48,806 nucleotides of DNA from Candidatus Gastranaerophilales bacterium (GTDB taxonomy: Bacteria; Cyanobacteriota; Vampirovibrionia; Gastranaerophilales; Gastranaerophilaceae), in contig CALURX010000012.1 in NCBI GenBank assembly GCA_944323265.1, forward strand, positions 1-48,806. The letters are read 5' to 3'. Under the pieces are notes generated by a model. It did no database searches. It was not told the DNA's origin and saw only the letters and a program-made list of their open reading frames with translations. Both the position numbers and the translations under genes were made by a program. Every line of letters begins with the position of its first letter. The stretch's first letter is position 1. Of the stretch, positions 25,877-34,099 are shown piece by piece.

Positions 25877-27321
25877 GTTTCGTGGTGATGTTCAAAATCG
25901 TACGTTCCCGGGAATGCGTCAACACCGGTTGTCTTTTTGGTTATGTAATATTGAATTTTCGGAATAAATGTCGATAAGAATGCTGCTGCGACTGCAAACC
26001 CTGCAGCAAAGTTTATTCCGCTGTACATTAAGTTTCTCTTTTGAACTTTTCCCAGGAGTTCTTTGTTAACCTTACCGTCTTTTGCGGACTTACAAATCGT
26101 TTCGACATACTGTTCCATCTCTTTTTTAAGCTTATAGAGCTTAGAGTTTGAAACATATCTGTATTCTTCTTTGTGAGCTCCGCCAGTGAAGTCATAAAAG
26201 ACTTTGTTTAGAAGATCTGGGTCATTAATTTCAGCTTTATTCAACGCATCAATGAACTGTTGTTTTGTAACAACGGCTTCGTCTACTCTTTTCGGCTGGA
26301 GTTTAGACATTTCTCTTACACGCTTGAGAAACTCTGCATCTCCTCCGAGATTTTCTATATCAGCAACTTTGGCGACTTCAAGCGGTTTTCTCTTGAACAA
26401 TTTATCAAAGAATGACGGCTTTTCTGATTTGAACACCGCGTCATAATCTTTATTATACTTAATATCAGAGCTGTTAAGCCCGAGTATGGCTTTTTTGAAC
26501 TCTTCTACATTCATATTTTTATCTTTAATATAATCTACAAGATGCTTGTGTAAAGTCTCTACAGTCGCAGGGTTCAGTCTTGAAGCCTTTCCGCTCTCAA
26601 TGAGGTTAAGCAGTTTTATGACATGTCCCTGAGCCCACATATAGAAATAAATTGAGCCGATATCACGGATAGCAACTTCTCTTCTTTCTTCTTTTCTTCT
26701 GGCGTTGTACATTCTTCCGCCTGCGATACCTATGTCGCTTGAGAGAAGTTTGCCGGTGTTAGTGTTTTCAATAGCATTGGTAAAAGCATTAATAGCATTT
26801 ATTGCGCCGCCTTTGAATGAGGGATTCGGCCCTTTTGCCTCTGGCGGCTGTTTTCTATCATTTCTTAACTTTCTAGTTAGAGCCTGGTTAACTTTAGGTA
26901 CAACAAAACCTATAAATAGGTTTGTGATAACAATACTGGTGAGCACTTTAGCGCCTTTTATCAATGCTACCTGTTTTGCGCTAAAACCTTTTGGAGCAAC
27001 CTTATTCATAAAGTTTTCAAAAGGCGTTCTTAAAACTTTATCTGTTCCGACGTCAAAGTTTGCACCGGGCTTTTTAAGAATTTTGGCAACAATTTTATCT
27101 CCAAGCTTGTTCATTGCTCCGACACCGCAAAGCCAAACAATAGAACCCATAGATTCTTCAATAAAACGCTCTCTGGCTTCATCAGCTTTTCCGCGTTTGT
27201 AAGCCTGATAAGTACGTCCTAAAACAACTGTGCCCTCTAGGGCTACAATAGGCGCCATCGCGTCTGCTTTAGTCATACTTGTTATAAAATTCGATACACT
27301 TTTACTGGATACTGGTCTCAA
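25873..27321 (-). CDS. Large lineage-type protein with two hydrophobic regions, unknown
   Basis: Up to 482 residues, not assigned to a functional family. Hydrophobic stretches occur at about 112-127 and 440-460, separated by a long charged helical region. PSFKGG appears at about 168-173, an internal form of the F-K-[SG] motif seen near the N-terminus of other proteins here. The C-terminus is His-rich (FEHHHET). The longest frame begins at a TTG at 27321 directly beside a TATAAT box (27328-27323), so the ATG at 27276 is also possible; neither has a clear ribosome site. Probably an envelope-associated protein, by inference only. Confidence 0.6.
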   Translation of the reverse strand: MRPVSSKSVSNFITSMTKADAMAPIVALEGTVVLGRTYQAYKRGKADEARERFIEESMGSIVWLCGVGAMNKLGDKIVAKILKKPGANFDVGTDKVLRTPFENFMNKVAPKGFSAKQVALIKGAKVLTSIVITNLFIGFVVPKVNQALTRKLRNDRKQPPEAKGPNPSFKGGAINAINAFTNAIENTNTGKLLSSDIGIAGGRMYNARRKEERREVAIRDIGSIYFYMWAQGHVIKLLNLIESGKASRLNPATVETLHKHLVDYIKDKNMNVEEFKKAILGLNSSDIKYNKDYDAVFKSEKPSFFDKLFKRKPLEVAKVADIENLGGDAEFLKRVREMSKLQPKRVDEAVVTKQQFIDALNKAEINDPDLLNKVFYDFTGGAHKEEYRYVSNSKLYKLKKEMEQYVETICKSAKDGKVNKELLGKVQKRNLMYSGINFAAGFAVAAAFLSTFIPKIQYYITKKTTGVDAFPGTYDFEHHHET

Positions 27322-27438
27322 AATTATAACCTTTCATATCTCGGCTGGTGATTATAAAAACCGTAAAGTTTTTCTTTTGATAATTTTACATGAAATTGTT
27401 ACAAAAGTAAAAAAATGTTTACAATTCAGAATACCTAC

Positions 27439-27467
27439 TTGTAATTGGATTTTTTTTTATTTATGAT
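27439..27467 (+). promoter_or_regulatory. Promoter of rplS
   Basis: TTGTAA (27439-27444), 17-bp spacer including a run of nine T, TATGAT (27462-27467). The leader is about 40 nt and carries AAGGAA before the ATG. Confidence 0.6.
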
Positions 27468-27513
27468 GAAATTAAAATGTATAACAATAGTCAAAATATA
27501 AAGGAATAGCAAA

Positions 27514-27867
27514 ATGAATCCTATTATTAAAAACTTGGAAGCAGAATATACAACAAGAGAATTGCCAGATATGAATCCTGGTGACACTGTTCGTGTATTT
27601 GTTAAAATCGTAGAAGGTAATAAAGAAAGAATACAGGCTTACGAAGGAACTATTATAGCTGAACATGGTTCTGGCATTAATAAAACTATCACTGTAAGAA
27701 AAGTATTCCAAGGTGTTGGCGTAGAGCGTGTGTTCTTAGTACATTCTCCACGTATAGACAAAATCACTGTTCAGAGAAAAGGTGATGTAAAACGTGCTAA
27801 ATTGTACTATTTAAGAGAGCGTTCAGGAAAAGCAACGCGTATTAAGGAAAAAATTGAAAAAAGATAA
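27514..27867 (+). CDS. rplS: 50S ribosomal protein L19
   Basis: A 117-residue large-subunit protein at the 30S-50S interface. The core GDTVRVFVKIVEGNKERIQAYEG and the C-terminal RRGKVKRAKLYYLRxR-type block (GDVKRAKLYYLRERSGKATRIKEK) are diagnostic. It is not in the usual rpsP-rimM-trmD-rplS operon but is followed by rbgA, which overlaps it by 14 nt. That is sensible, because RbgA acts late in 50S assembly. Confidence 0.97.
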   Translation: MNPIIKNLEAEYTTRELPDMNPGDTVRVFVKIVEGNKERIQAYEGTIIAEHGSGINKTITVRKVFQGVGVERVFLVHSPRIDKITVQRKGDVKRAKLYYLRERSGKATRIKEKIEKR

Positions 27868-28696
27868 GCTGCATATTCACTGGTATCCGGGTCATATCGC
27901 GAAAGCCGAGCGTCAGCTTAAGGAAAAACTGAATCTGGTTGATGTGATTATTGAGGTACGAGATAGCAGAATACCTTTATCAAGTAGTTATGCAAACATA
28001 GAGAAGCTCTTGGGTGATAAACCAAGGCTTCTTTTGTTGAATAAAGCAGATTTAGCGGATAAGAATGAGTTAAATAAATGGACAGAATATCTAAGGGCAA
28101 CGACTGGCTGTCCTGTTGTTGTTACAGATGCAAAAAGTGCTAAGGATTTGAATCAAGTTGTAAAGCTTGCGGTAGAATTAAGCGAAGAAAAAATACAGGC
28201 ATTAATAGCAAAGGGGCTTTTGAGACGTGCGGCAAGGGCTATGGTTGTAGGAATGCCTAATGTTGGAAAATCCAGTATTATTAATAAGCTTACAAAGTCT
28301 TCTAAAACTAAAATTGGTGCAAAGGCTGGAGTTACTAGACAACAACAGTGGGTTAGGATTAATCCGAAATTGGATTTGCTGGATACTCCAGGGATAATTC
28401 CTACAAGACAAGATAATCAGCAGCAGGCAGTAAAACTCGCGTTTGTCAGTTCAGTATCTGAAAATGCATATTCCCCTGAACCTGTTGCAAGAGCTTTATT
28501 AGAGATGCTTAAAGGTAAACGGTCTGTAATAGAGTATTACAATGTCGGGGATTTGACTTTGGAAAATATTGCTATGAAACGAAATTGGATATTAAAGGGT
28601 GAACAACCGGATACAGAGCGAACGGCAATATATGTTCTTAAAGATTTTCGAGAAGGTCGCTTGGGGTTGTTTATACTGGATGAATTGCCGCAATGA
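27854..28696 (+). CDS. rbgA: Ribosome biogenesis GTPase RbgA (YlqF)
   Basis: A 280-residue circularly permuted GTPase required for 50S maturation. Motif order is G4 (LLNKAD, about 55-60), then G1 (GMPNVGKSS, about 132-140), then G3 (DTPG). The N-terminal HWYPGHIAKAERQL is the family signature. It starts at TTG, with AAGGA 5 nt upstream inside rplS, and overlaps that gene. tag begins at an ATGA overlap with its stop codon. Confidence 0.94.
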   Translation: MKKDKLHIHWYPGHIAKAERQLKEKLNLVDVIIEVRDSRIPLSSSYANIEKLLGDKPRLLLLNKADLADKNELNKWTEYLRATTGCPVVVTDAKSAKDLNQVVKLAVELSEEKIQALIAKGLLRRAARAMVVGMPNVGKSSIINKLTKSSKTKIGAKAGVTRQQQWVRINPKLDLLDTPGIIPTRQDNQQQAVKLAFVSSVSENAYSPEPVARALLEMLKGKRSVIEYYNVGDLTLENIAMKRNWILKGEQPDTERTAIYVLKDFREGRLGLFILDELPQ

Positions 28697-29277
28697 AAAG
28701 ATGTTTTTGGGTTGATGAAAAGTCAGATATATATGTAAAATACCATGATGAAGAGTGGGGAGTTCCCAAGTATGATGACAGAGATTTATTTGAACTGCTT
28801 GTGCTGGAATCTTTTCAGGCAGGTTTAGCCTGGATTACAGTACTGAAAAAAAGAGAAGCTTTCCGAGAGGCTTTTGATGGGTTTGATGTCGTAAAAGTCT
28901 CAAAATACGATGAAAATAAAATAAACGAATTATTAAACAATGAAAAGATAATCAGAAGCAGAGGGAAAATAGCGGCTTCGATAAACAATGCCAAAGTTTT
29001 TCTGGAGATACAGAAAGAATACGGTTCGTTTTCAAATTATATATGGGGCTTTACAGGAAATACTGTTATAAAGCGCGAGGAAGCGGATTTGCCAGTTAGT
29101 ACTCCGCTATCAGATAGAATATCAAAAGATTTGAAAAAACGCGGCATGAAATATGTCGGAACCGTAATTATTTATTCTTATCTTCAAGCAATCGGGGTAG
29201 TGAATGACCATGACAAGGATTGCTTTCGAGCTGCAGAGGGTAAATGTATTGGGTCTCAAAGCAGGACTACTCGCTAG
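28693..29277 (+). CDS. tag: DNA-3-methyladenine glycosylase I
   Basis: A 194-residue base-excision repair enzyme that removes 3-methyladenine. It has the family N-terminus RCFWVDEKSDIYVKYHDEEWG, LLVLESFQAGLAWITVLKKRE with the catalytic Glu, and the C-terminal NDHDKDCF; His17, His175 and Cys179 with an N-terminal Cys form the zinc site. It overlaps rbgA by 4 nt (ATGA). About 640 bp without a gene follow. Confidence 0.94.
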   Translation: MKRCFWVDEKSDIYVKYHDEEWGVPKYDDRDLFELLVLESFQAGLAWITVLKKREAFREAFDGFDVVKVSKYDENKINELLNNEKIIRSRGKIAASINNAKVFLEIQKEYGSFSNYIWGFTGNTVIKREEADLPVSTPLSDRISKDLKKRGMKYVGTVIIYSYLQAIGVVNDHDKDCFRAAEGKCIGSQSRTTR

Positions 29278-29915
29278 CAGGCTTTTGCACAACTGTCCGG
29301 TAAAAAAACGAATAAAAAAGCAAGACGCAGCAAATGCTGTTCCTCGTATAATAAAGTTGTTGAGACAATAAATTAACAATTATACTATTTGTCGTCCTGA
29401 ATCTTGTCTTGGATTATTCGGGGTGTCGAAAAGTTCTCAGCTTCCCGACACCTTATGGGCTTACTCGTCAAGCCTCGCATCGCCCTGCAGAAAATCCGCG
29501 GTTTAGGACTTTACCAATAGAGCGCAAAGACTTGTAACCGGTAAGATTCCGAGGGGTAAATGTGTATTTGAGTTAGGAGTATGAACACCCGACCGGTAAG
29601 ATTTCGAGGGGTAAAGGGGTAAAGGGAATAAATTCGGGATGACATCTTATTAGAGATAAATACGGACAGTTCTGCCTACTAGGGGAGGGTTAGGGTGGGG
29701 AATAATTGAGCAAACATCTCTAACGAGACGTTCCCAGCCTTCCTAAGCTTGGGGACGGAGCAAAGCCCCGAACTGCCATGTCTTGAATTTTTCGGGTGCA
29801 ACGAAAGAAACTTTTAGGAACAAAACTTTTATTACGTATGTGATGCAACTTTGTTCATCCGAGCTTTCCTTTTATCTTGTACACTATAAAACTCTAAAAA
29901 TAAAATTTGCCAGTC
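29278..29915. other. Noncoding repeat-rich stretch
   Basis: No supported gene in 638 bp. It holds two 24-bp direct repeats (29537-29560 and 29592-29615), a 7-bp hairpin GGTGTCG/CGACACC (29422-29428 and 29446-29452), a GGGG/CCCC hairpin (29751-29769) and a TTCGGGATGACA piece (29632-29643) shared with the palindromic repeat at 35731-35768. It looks like decayed intergenic repeats rather than a gene; several stops break every frame. Confidence 0.6.
29537..29615. repeat. Direct repeat pair, GGTAAGAT-type family
   Basis: Two copies of a 24-bp sequence beginning ACCGGTAAGAT and ending CGAGGGGTAAA differ at one base (23/24). The first half, GGTAAGAT[TC][CT]CGA, recurs at 35735 in the palindromic element there, so these are members of one dispersed family. 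Confidence 0.6.
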
Positions 29916-30737
29916 TTAGTTCAATATTATTATAACGGCTCCGAGTATCATTATTATAGAACCAATAAGTTTTTGTTTAAGTCCCTGCTCGTGAAATAAG
30001 TTTGCACCCAAAAATACGCTGAGCAGAGTTGATAATTGAAACAGTGCAAGTGCCGGTGCAACCTCCATTCGTGCAAAAACAAAATTCGTTGAATATTGCA
30101 TAATTCCAACCGTCAAAATAAGTAATATTTGGTATTTGTACGAAGCAATTCGTAAACGATGTCGCCCAACAATAACAAATAATATAGCAAATAAAAGTCC
30201 CGCAGCTGCCCAAAGAAAGAATGCGGTCGTAATGTTTGAGCCGAGAATTACTCTTTTTATAAAAACAGCCTCCGTTGCCGAAAAAACAAGCGCTAGTATT
30301 CTATATAAAACAGCTTTCTTATTGGCTTTGATTTTAGGATTTATAACAAAAAAGGTGCCAGCGATAATCAAAACCAAGCCCAGTATTGAGTAAATATCAG
30401 GAAATTCTTTTAAGAAAATTATTCCGGCAAGCATTGCTACAATCGGTTTGTAAGAATTAATCGGGGCAATAGTTGATAATTCGCCGATTGACAGTGCTTT
30501 TATAATAAAATAATTCCCGAGAGCCCCCAGAATACCCATAACAGCAGCATCTTTAATAAGCCCGGTATTTAGTTCCAAGCAAGGAAAGAGCAAAATCCCT
30601 AGTAGAGTTAATCCCAGATACGTGAAGAAATTAACAGCTGAAGGTCTTTGCCCACTAGAAGTTAGTATTTTTTGAAACACATTGAGAGTGGAATTTGAGA
30701 TTATGCGAGTAACGATTCCAAAGCAGGTACTAAACAT
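29916..30737 (-). CDS. EamA/DMT-family transporter
   Basis: A 273-residue inner-membrane protein with about ten hydrophobic segments in two EamA repeats. The first repeat ends with the typical PIVAMLAGIIFLKE block and the second with LLSVFLGANLFHEQ. DMT transporters export small metabolites; the substrate is unknown. A TATAAT box lies 6 nt before the ATG and no ribosome site is seen, so a leaderless transcript is likely. The start faces the inverted-site segment beginning 83 nt upstream, which also contains a leftward promoter-like sequence. Confidence 0.85.
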   Translation of the reverse strand: MFSTCFGIVTRIISNSTLNVFQKILTSSGQRPSAVNFFTYLGLTLLGILLFPCLELNTGLIKDAAVMGILGALGNYFIIKALSIGELSTIAPINSYKPIVAMLAGIIFLKEFPDIYSILGLVLIIAGTFFVINPKIKANKKAVLYRILALVFSATEAVFIKRVILGSNITTAFFLWAAAGLLFAILFVIVGRHRLRIASYKYQILLILTVGIMQYSTNFVFARMEVAPALALFQLSTLLSVFLGANLFHEQGLKQKLIGSIIMILGAVIIILN

Positions 30738-30743
30738 AGGTTT

Positions 30744-30749
30744 ATTATA
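30744..30749 (-). promoter_or_regulatory. -10 box 6 nt before the EamA start
   Basis: TATAAT on the minus strand at 30749-30744, 6 nt before the ATG at 30737. The -35 position (TACCAT at 17 bp) is poor. Confidence 0.45.
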
Positions 30750-30819
30750 CTACTGCAAAAATAATAATGGTACGAAGTTATTATATTCATAATAAAGAAA
30801 TTTATTATTTATAAAATTC

Positions 30820-30849
30820 AATGTAACAGAATACCTATTGTGTTACATT
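30820..30849. repeat. Inverted recombination-like site, left copy
   Basis: A 30-bp site with two 11-bp arms, AATGTAACAGA and TGTGTTACATT, around the 8-bp spacer ATACCTAT. It is 28/30 identical to the reverse complement of 31272-31301, and the spacers are exact reverse complements. Confidence 0.65.
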
Positions 30850-30858
30850 AGACATTTT

Positions 30859-30888
30859 ATTCTAGCATATATTTTAAGTATAGTGCAA
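30859..30888 (-). promoter_or_regulatory. Leftward promoter-like sequence inside the inverted-site segment
   Basis: Minus strand TTGCAC (30888-30883), 18-bp spacer, TAGAAT (30864-30859). It points out of the segment toward the EamA gene; inverted, it would point at the prepilin-like gene. Confidence 0.35.
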
Positions 30889-30915
30889 GTTATAAGAAGT
30901 TTATTTTTATTTGTT

Positions 30916-30955
30916 CATTTTCTCTTCTTTTTAGGCAAAAAAAGAAGAGAAAATG
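30916..30955. repeat. Long perfect hairpin in the inverted-site segment
   Basis: 17-bp arms (30916-30932 and 30939-30955, CATTTTCTCTTC... and its complement) with a 6-nt loop. There is no clear T-run, so it need not be a terminator. Confidence 0.7.
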
Positions 30956-31271
30956 GAACCAAAAGAGAAGAAAAATGCCGTTGTTTTCTACATTTTCGCT
31001 CACGCTCAAATGTGTATCATTCTTGGGCTTGCGCCCAATCTCCCACGCACGCTATTATTCGCTTCGCTCACACGCGTGCGGCTGGCTTTTTGCACTCTTA
31101 CGTGTAGTTTATTATTCTGTTAAATCACCATGGCTAAAACACTCTACTTATAATACTTTAGTCCTTACTCTATCCTACAATCCTGTAATAAAAATTGAAA
31201 TGGCGACATGAAATTTTGAAGCCTGCTTGTAGTATCTCGTTAGGGGTGCTTAAAAATAGGAATACTCACTC

Positions 31272-31301
31272 AATGTAACACAATAGGTATTGAGTTACAT
31301 T
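31272..31301. repeat. Inverted recombination-like site, right copy
   Basis: 11-bp arms AATGTAACACA and TGAGTTACATT around the spacer ATAGGTAT, the reverse complement of the left-copy spacer. It lies 45 bp before the prepilin-like start codon. Confidence 0.65.
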
Positions 31302-31346
31302 AGAAATACTAAAATTGCATCAATACAAATAAGAAGGAGCGCAGAA

Positions 31347-32708
31347 ATGAATAGACGAGGCTTTACTTTAGCAGAACTATTACTAGTTCTTGGAATAACC
31401 GGGGTTGTTGCTGCTGTAATACTTCCTGCTATCAATGGGCTTATGCCGGATAAAACTAAGATTAATTACCTGAAAGTATATGATGAAGTGGGGAAAAATC
31501 TTAAAGCGCTTGCTGCAGATTCAAGCCTGTATCCTATAATGCTAAAAAATGGAAGTGAAGATATTGATGTAAGTAAAATTCCATTGTTAAATAACAGCCA
31601 ACCTTTAAAAGCTCCATTTAAAGATAACACAAAATATTCAGGAGATAAAAAACTCTGCAACCTTATGGCTTTTTCAATGGGGGTTGAAGGAAGTAATATC
31701 TGTACAAATACTTCATACCCAACAAGCCCTTCCTACACTACATCAAATGGTATGCAATGGTGGATAAGTGAAAACAAAAGAGATATAAATACATCAGAGG
31801 GTAAGGTGAGTTATCAAACAGATATTTATGTAGATATAGATTCATCAAAAAATTCTCCTGACTGCATGTATGGAGAAGAAAGCTGCAATAATAAGACCCC
31901 TGATAGATTTAAATTTTTAGTATCAGCAGATGGAACTCTCTATCCAGCAGACCCTGTCGGTATGCATTATCTAAATACAAGAAAAAATCTACTAAAAAAG
32001 AAATTTAAACCTGAAGGAGATGTTCTTGCTAGTTTGAATGAAAATCTGCTAAAGCAGGATTATAACAAGTTCTTAGATAAAGAGCAGGATACCACTCAAA
32101 ATAATCAGACTGAAAGTGAAAATAATAGCGGTAATAATGATAATAATTCATATTCATCTTCCAATCCACCTGATAAAATCGTCTGCGGGGAAACTATAAT
32201 AGATAATAAATTGGTTAATTGTTATAGAACGGTAACAAGTTCTCCTTATACAAGTAACAGTGATATAACTATATCATTATCAAAGCCCTCTACGAGTAAT
32301 TTATATTTTGTGGCAAAAGCATCGTATGGTTCAGCTGAGATATACCGTCTTTGTATTGTAAGAGCTGGATTATCAGAACTAGTTTGTGGTCCTGAAGATA
32401 ATGAAGATGTTCTCAATTTTTACGATAATTTTTATGAATATTATAAAGATCCTGCAAACTACTGGTTTACAGGATTTGTTGAGCTTACAGAGTATGCTTA
32501 TGATGATTCTCAATATTATATTAGAACTTATGATTCCGAGAAATGGCTGATATTAAAAAGTTGGAGCTCTATAAGGTCAGAACTAGAATCCTGTGATTAT
32601 ATGAAAAGTAGAATTAAAGATTTGCTTTTTAAGTATTCTGACCTTATGGAGTTTACCCCGGAGGTTCAGCAAAAACTAAAAGATGTTTTAGATAAAGAAT
32701 TTAAATAG
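31347..32708 (+). CDS. Prepilin-like surface protein with N-terminal methylation motif
   Basis: A 453-residue protein opening MNRRGFTLAELLLVLGITGV. This is a type III (prepilin) signal, cleaved by prepilin peptidase after Gly5 to leave a methylated Phe, with Glu10 of the preprotein as the conserved Glu+5. The hydrophobic alpha1 helix runs to about residue 27. The rest is a large globular region with at least eight Cys and a Ser/Asn-rich linker (about 245-280). It is much larger than a major pilin, so more likely a minor pilin, pseudopilin or tip protein. AAGGAG lies before the ATG at 31347; the ATG-less upstream extension is not needed. It sits just downstream of the possible invertible segment and is followed by terminators. 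Confidence 0.85.
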   Translation: MNRRGFTLAELLLVLGITGVVAAVILPAINGLMPDKTKINYLKVYDEVGKNLKALAADSSLYPIMLKNGSEDIDVSKIPLLNNSQPLKAPFKDNTKYSGDKKLCNLMAFSMGVEGSNICTNTSYPTSPSYTTSNGMQWWISENKRDINTSEGKVSYQTDIYVDIDSSKNSPDCMYGEESCNNKTPDRFKFLVSADGTLYPADPVGMHYLNTRKNLLKKKFKPEGDVLASLNENLLKQDYNKFLDKEQDTTQNNQTESENNSGNNDNNSYSSSNPPDKIVCGETIIDNKLVNCYRTVTSSPYTSNSDITISLSKPSTSNLYFVAKASYGSAEIYRLCIVRAGLSELVCGPEDNEDVLNFYDNFYEYYKDPANYWFTGFVELTEYAYDDSQYYIRTYDSEKWLILKSWSSIRSELESCDYMKSRIKDLLFKYSDLMEFTPEVQQKLKDVLDKEFK

Positions 32709-32709
32709 A

Positions 32710-32740
32710 AGTAAAGCCGGATTTTTATGCCGGCTTTACT
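32710..32740 (+). terminator. Hairpin after the prepilin-like gene
   Basis: 11-bp arms AGTAAAGCCGG (32710-32720) and CCGGCTTTACT (32730-32740), starting 2 nt after the stop codon. The following sequence is only moderately T-rich. Confidence 0.65.
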
Positions 32741-32765
32741 CTCTTTATATTGATGTATATTGTGT

Positions 32766-32809
32766 AAAAAAAACCACTCGTCGTGTGTGTTTCGAGTGGG
32801 TTTTGTTTT
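32766..32809. terminator. Bidirectional intrinsic terminator
   Basis: Arms CCACTCG (32774-32780) and CGAGTGG (32793-32799). On the plus strand it is followed by GTTTTGTTTT; on the minus strand by eight T (32773-32766). It can end transcription from both sides. Confidence 0.7.
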
Positions 32810-33052
32810 CTGCATCCTAATGGTCTTTTTAGTGTTTATTATCTAGGAGTTTATATGATTTTTGGGGTTTATTATTAATTGCTATTTAGTGTTTCGGCTA
32901 CACTTAAAGTGTGTATTTATATTATTGCACATAAGAATTTTAAGTCAAGAGGGGGGTAAATATATTTTTGAAAAAATTGTATAATTCTGCTAAAACATAG
33001 GCGTAGTGTGTATCTTGTTGCTTTACAAAACTTAATATTTTAACAAAAAAAT
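32810..33052. other. Noncoding stretch, nothing assigned
   Basis: AT-rich 243 bp with no supported gene. An isolated TATAAT (32980-32985) lacks a -35 box. Confidence 0.4.
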
Positions 33053-33085
33053 AAAGGGTATTAATAATTGTAATTAATACCCTTT
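33053..33085 (-). terminator. Intrinsic terminator of lpxA
   Basis: Perfect 13-bp arms, 33053-33065 and 33073-33085, with a 7-nt loop. On the minus strand the hairpin is followed by ATTTTTTTG, giving a strong terminator 22 nt after the lpxA stop. Confidence 0.85.
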
Positions 33086-33107
33086 ATATGGAATATATAA
33101 TCTTTCT

Positions 33108-33938
33108 TTATTCTAAAGACTGATATCCTGACTTGTGAGTTTTTAGAAGAACTCCTCTTTTTGATGTCCGGATGAAGTCTATCATTTTTTCTATGTATTC
33201 ATTCATCGGTATCTCTGCTTTGATTTTTTCTATTGCCTGAGATGTGTTATATTCTTCTGAAATTAATAGTTTAAATGCTTCATTTGTTGCAGTTCTGATT
33301 TCTTGTGAAACTCCTCTGCGCTTCATTGCAATAACATTTAAGCCGCGAGGAACCGGAGGTCTGCCTTCTCCTTTTGAATAAGGAAGTATGTCCTGACGTG
33401 AAGCTGAAAAGCCGCTTATTATCGCCATATCACCAATTCTTATATTTTGATGGAATACACTCATTCCGCCGACAAATGCGCCGAAGCCGACATGAACATG
33501 ACCGCCTAAAGTTACGAGGTTTGCCAGTATTACCTGATCTTCAAGTACACAGTTGTGTGCGACGTGAGCGCCTACCATGATTAAGCATTTATTTCCGATT
33601 CTTGTTGTAAAATCTCCGCAGGCTGCGCCTCTGTGAATTGTTACGTTTTCTTTGATAATAGTTTCATCACCAATAACAACTTTTGTAGGTTCACCCTTGT
33701 AACCCAAATCCTGCGGTTCAGAACCTATTGTTGAAAACGGAGAAATTGTACATCTTTCACCTATTTCAGCGTATTCTATATAAGCATTTGCAATAACCCT
33801 TGTTCCTTTTCCTATTTTTACACCTTCGCCGATTACAACATTAGGACCTATAATTACGTCCTCTGCAATCTCTGCTGATGGATGAATTACTGCGGACGGA
33901 TGGATTGAACCTGTTTTTTCCAGAATTGTGTTTGTCAT
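33108..33938 (-). CDS. lpxA: UDP-N-acetylglucosamine acyltransferase
   Basis: First enzyme of lipid A synthesis, transferring an acyl chain from ACP to UDP-GlcNAc in the cytoplasm; 276 residues. It is a left-handed beta-helix of hexapeptide repeats (residues about 13-190, e.g. IHPSAVIHPSAEI) followed by a helical C-terminal domain. MVGAHVAHNC (121-130) carries the catalytic His. GGAG lies before the ATG, and a strong terminator follows the gene, so it is transcribed alone. Other lipid A genes are not in the window. It is the clearest evidence for an LPS-bearing outer membrane. Confidence 0.95.
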   Translation of the reverse strand: MTNTILEKTGSIHPSAVIHPSAEIAEDVIIGPNVVIGEGVKIGKGTRVIANAYIEYAEIGERCTISPFSTIGSEPQDLGYKGEPTKVVIGDETIIKENVTIHRGAACGDFTTRIGNKCLIMVGAHVAHNCVLEDQVILANLVTLGGHVHVGFGAFVGGMSVFHQNIRIGDMAIISGFSASRQDILPYSKGEGRPPVPRGLNVIAMKRRGVSQEIRTATNEAFKLLISEEYNTSQAIEKIKAEIPMNEYIEKMIDFIRTSKRGVLLKTHKSGYQSLE

Positions 33939-34028
33939 TCTCTTTCTCCATTTTCTTCTTAACTACAAATTCAAGTATAGTACAAAAAACCAGCATTGGC
34001 GGAAATTTTTATATTATTTTAATAGGGT

Positions 34029-34098
34029 TGTTAAGATTTGTAACAAATTTATAAAGAAGTGAAATTGGAAAGTTTTTATATACTTTATATATATGTAA
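34029..34098 (+). promoter_or_regulatory. Shared upstream regulatory module, copy B
   Basis: 70-bp counterpart of 4791-4860, ungapped, with conserved blocks TGTTAAGATTTGTAA, GTGAAAT and ACTTTATATATATGTAA at identical offsets. Here the 5' block is part of an inverted repeat, TTGTTA-N7-TAACAA (34028-34046). It lies upstream of the candidate small RNA rather than of a coding gene. Confidence 0.65.
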
Positions 34099-34099
34099 G

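Larger units (their letters stand above)
30820..31301. mobile_element. 482-bp segment bounded by inverted sites; invertible segment or MITE
   Basis: Two 30-bp sites in opposite orientation bound 422 bp between the EamA gene and the prepilin-like gene. The segment has no convincing gene, a 17-bp-stem hairpin and a leftward promoter-like sequence. No target-site duplication is visible. A site-specific invertible switch or a non-autonomous miniature element both fit; no recombinase is in the window. Confidence 0.45.

Noticed and set aside
27445-27461. Nine-T run in the rplS promoter spacer as a phase-variation site
   Set aside because: rplS is essential and the spacer is a normal 17 bp; homopolymers of this length are common in AT-rich DNA.
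29278-29915. tRNA or other structured RNA gene in the long gap
   Set aside because: No cloverleaf or T-loop sequence found; hairpins are short and repeat-related.
30838-31211. Short plus-strand open frames in the inverted-site segment
   Set aside because: Low-complexity, overlap hairpins, no ribosome site, no recognisable protein.
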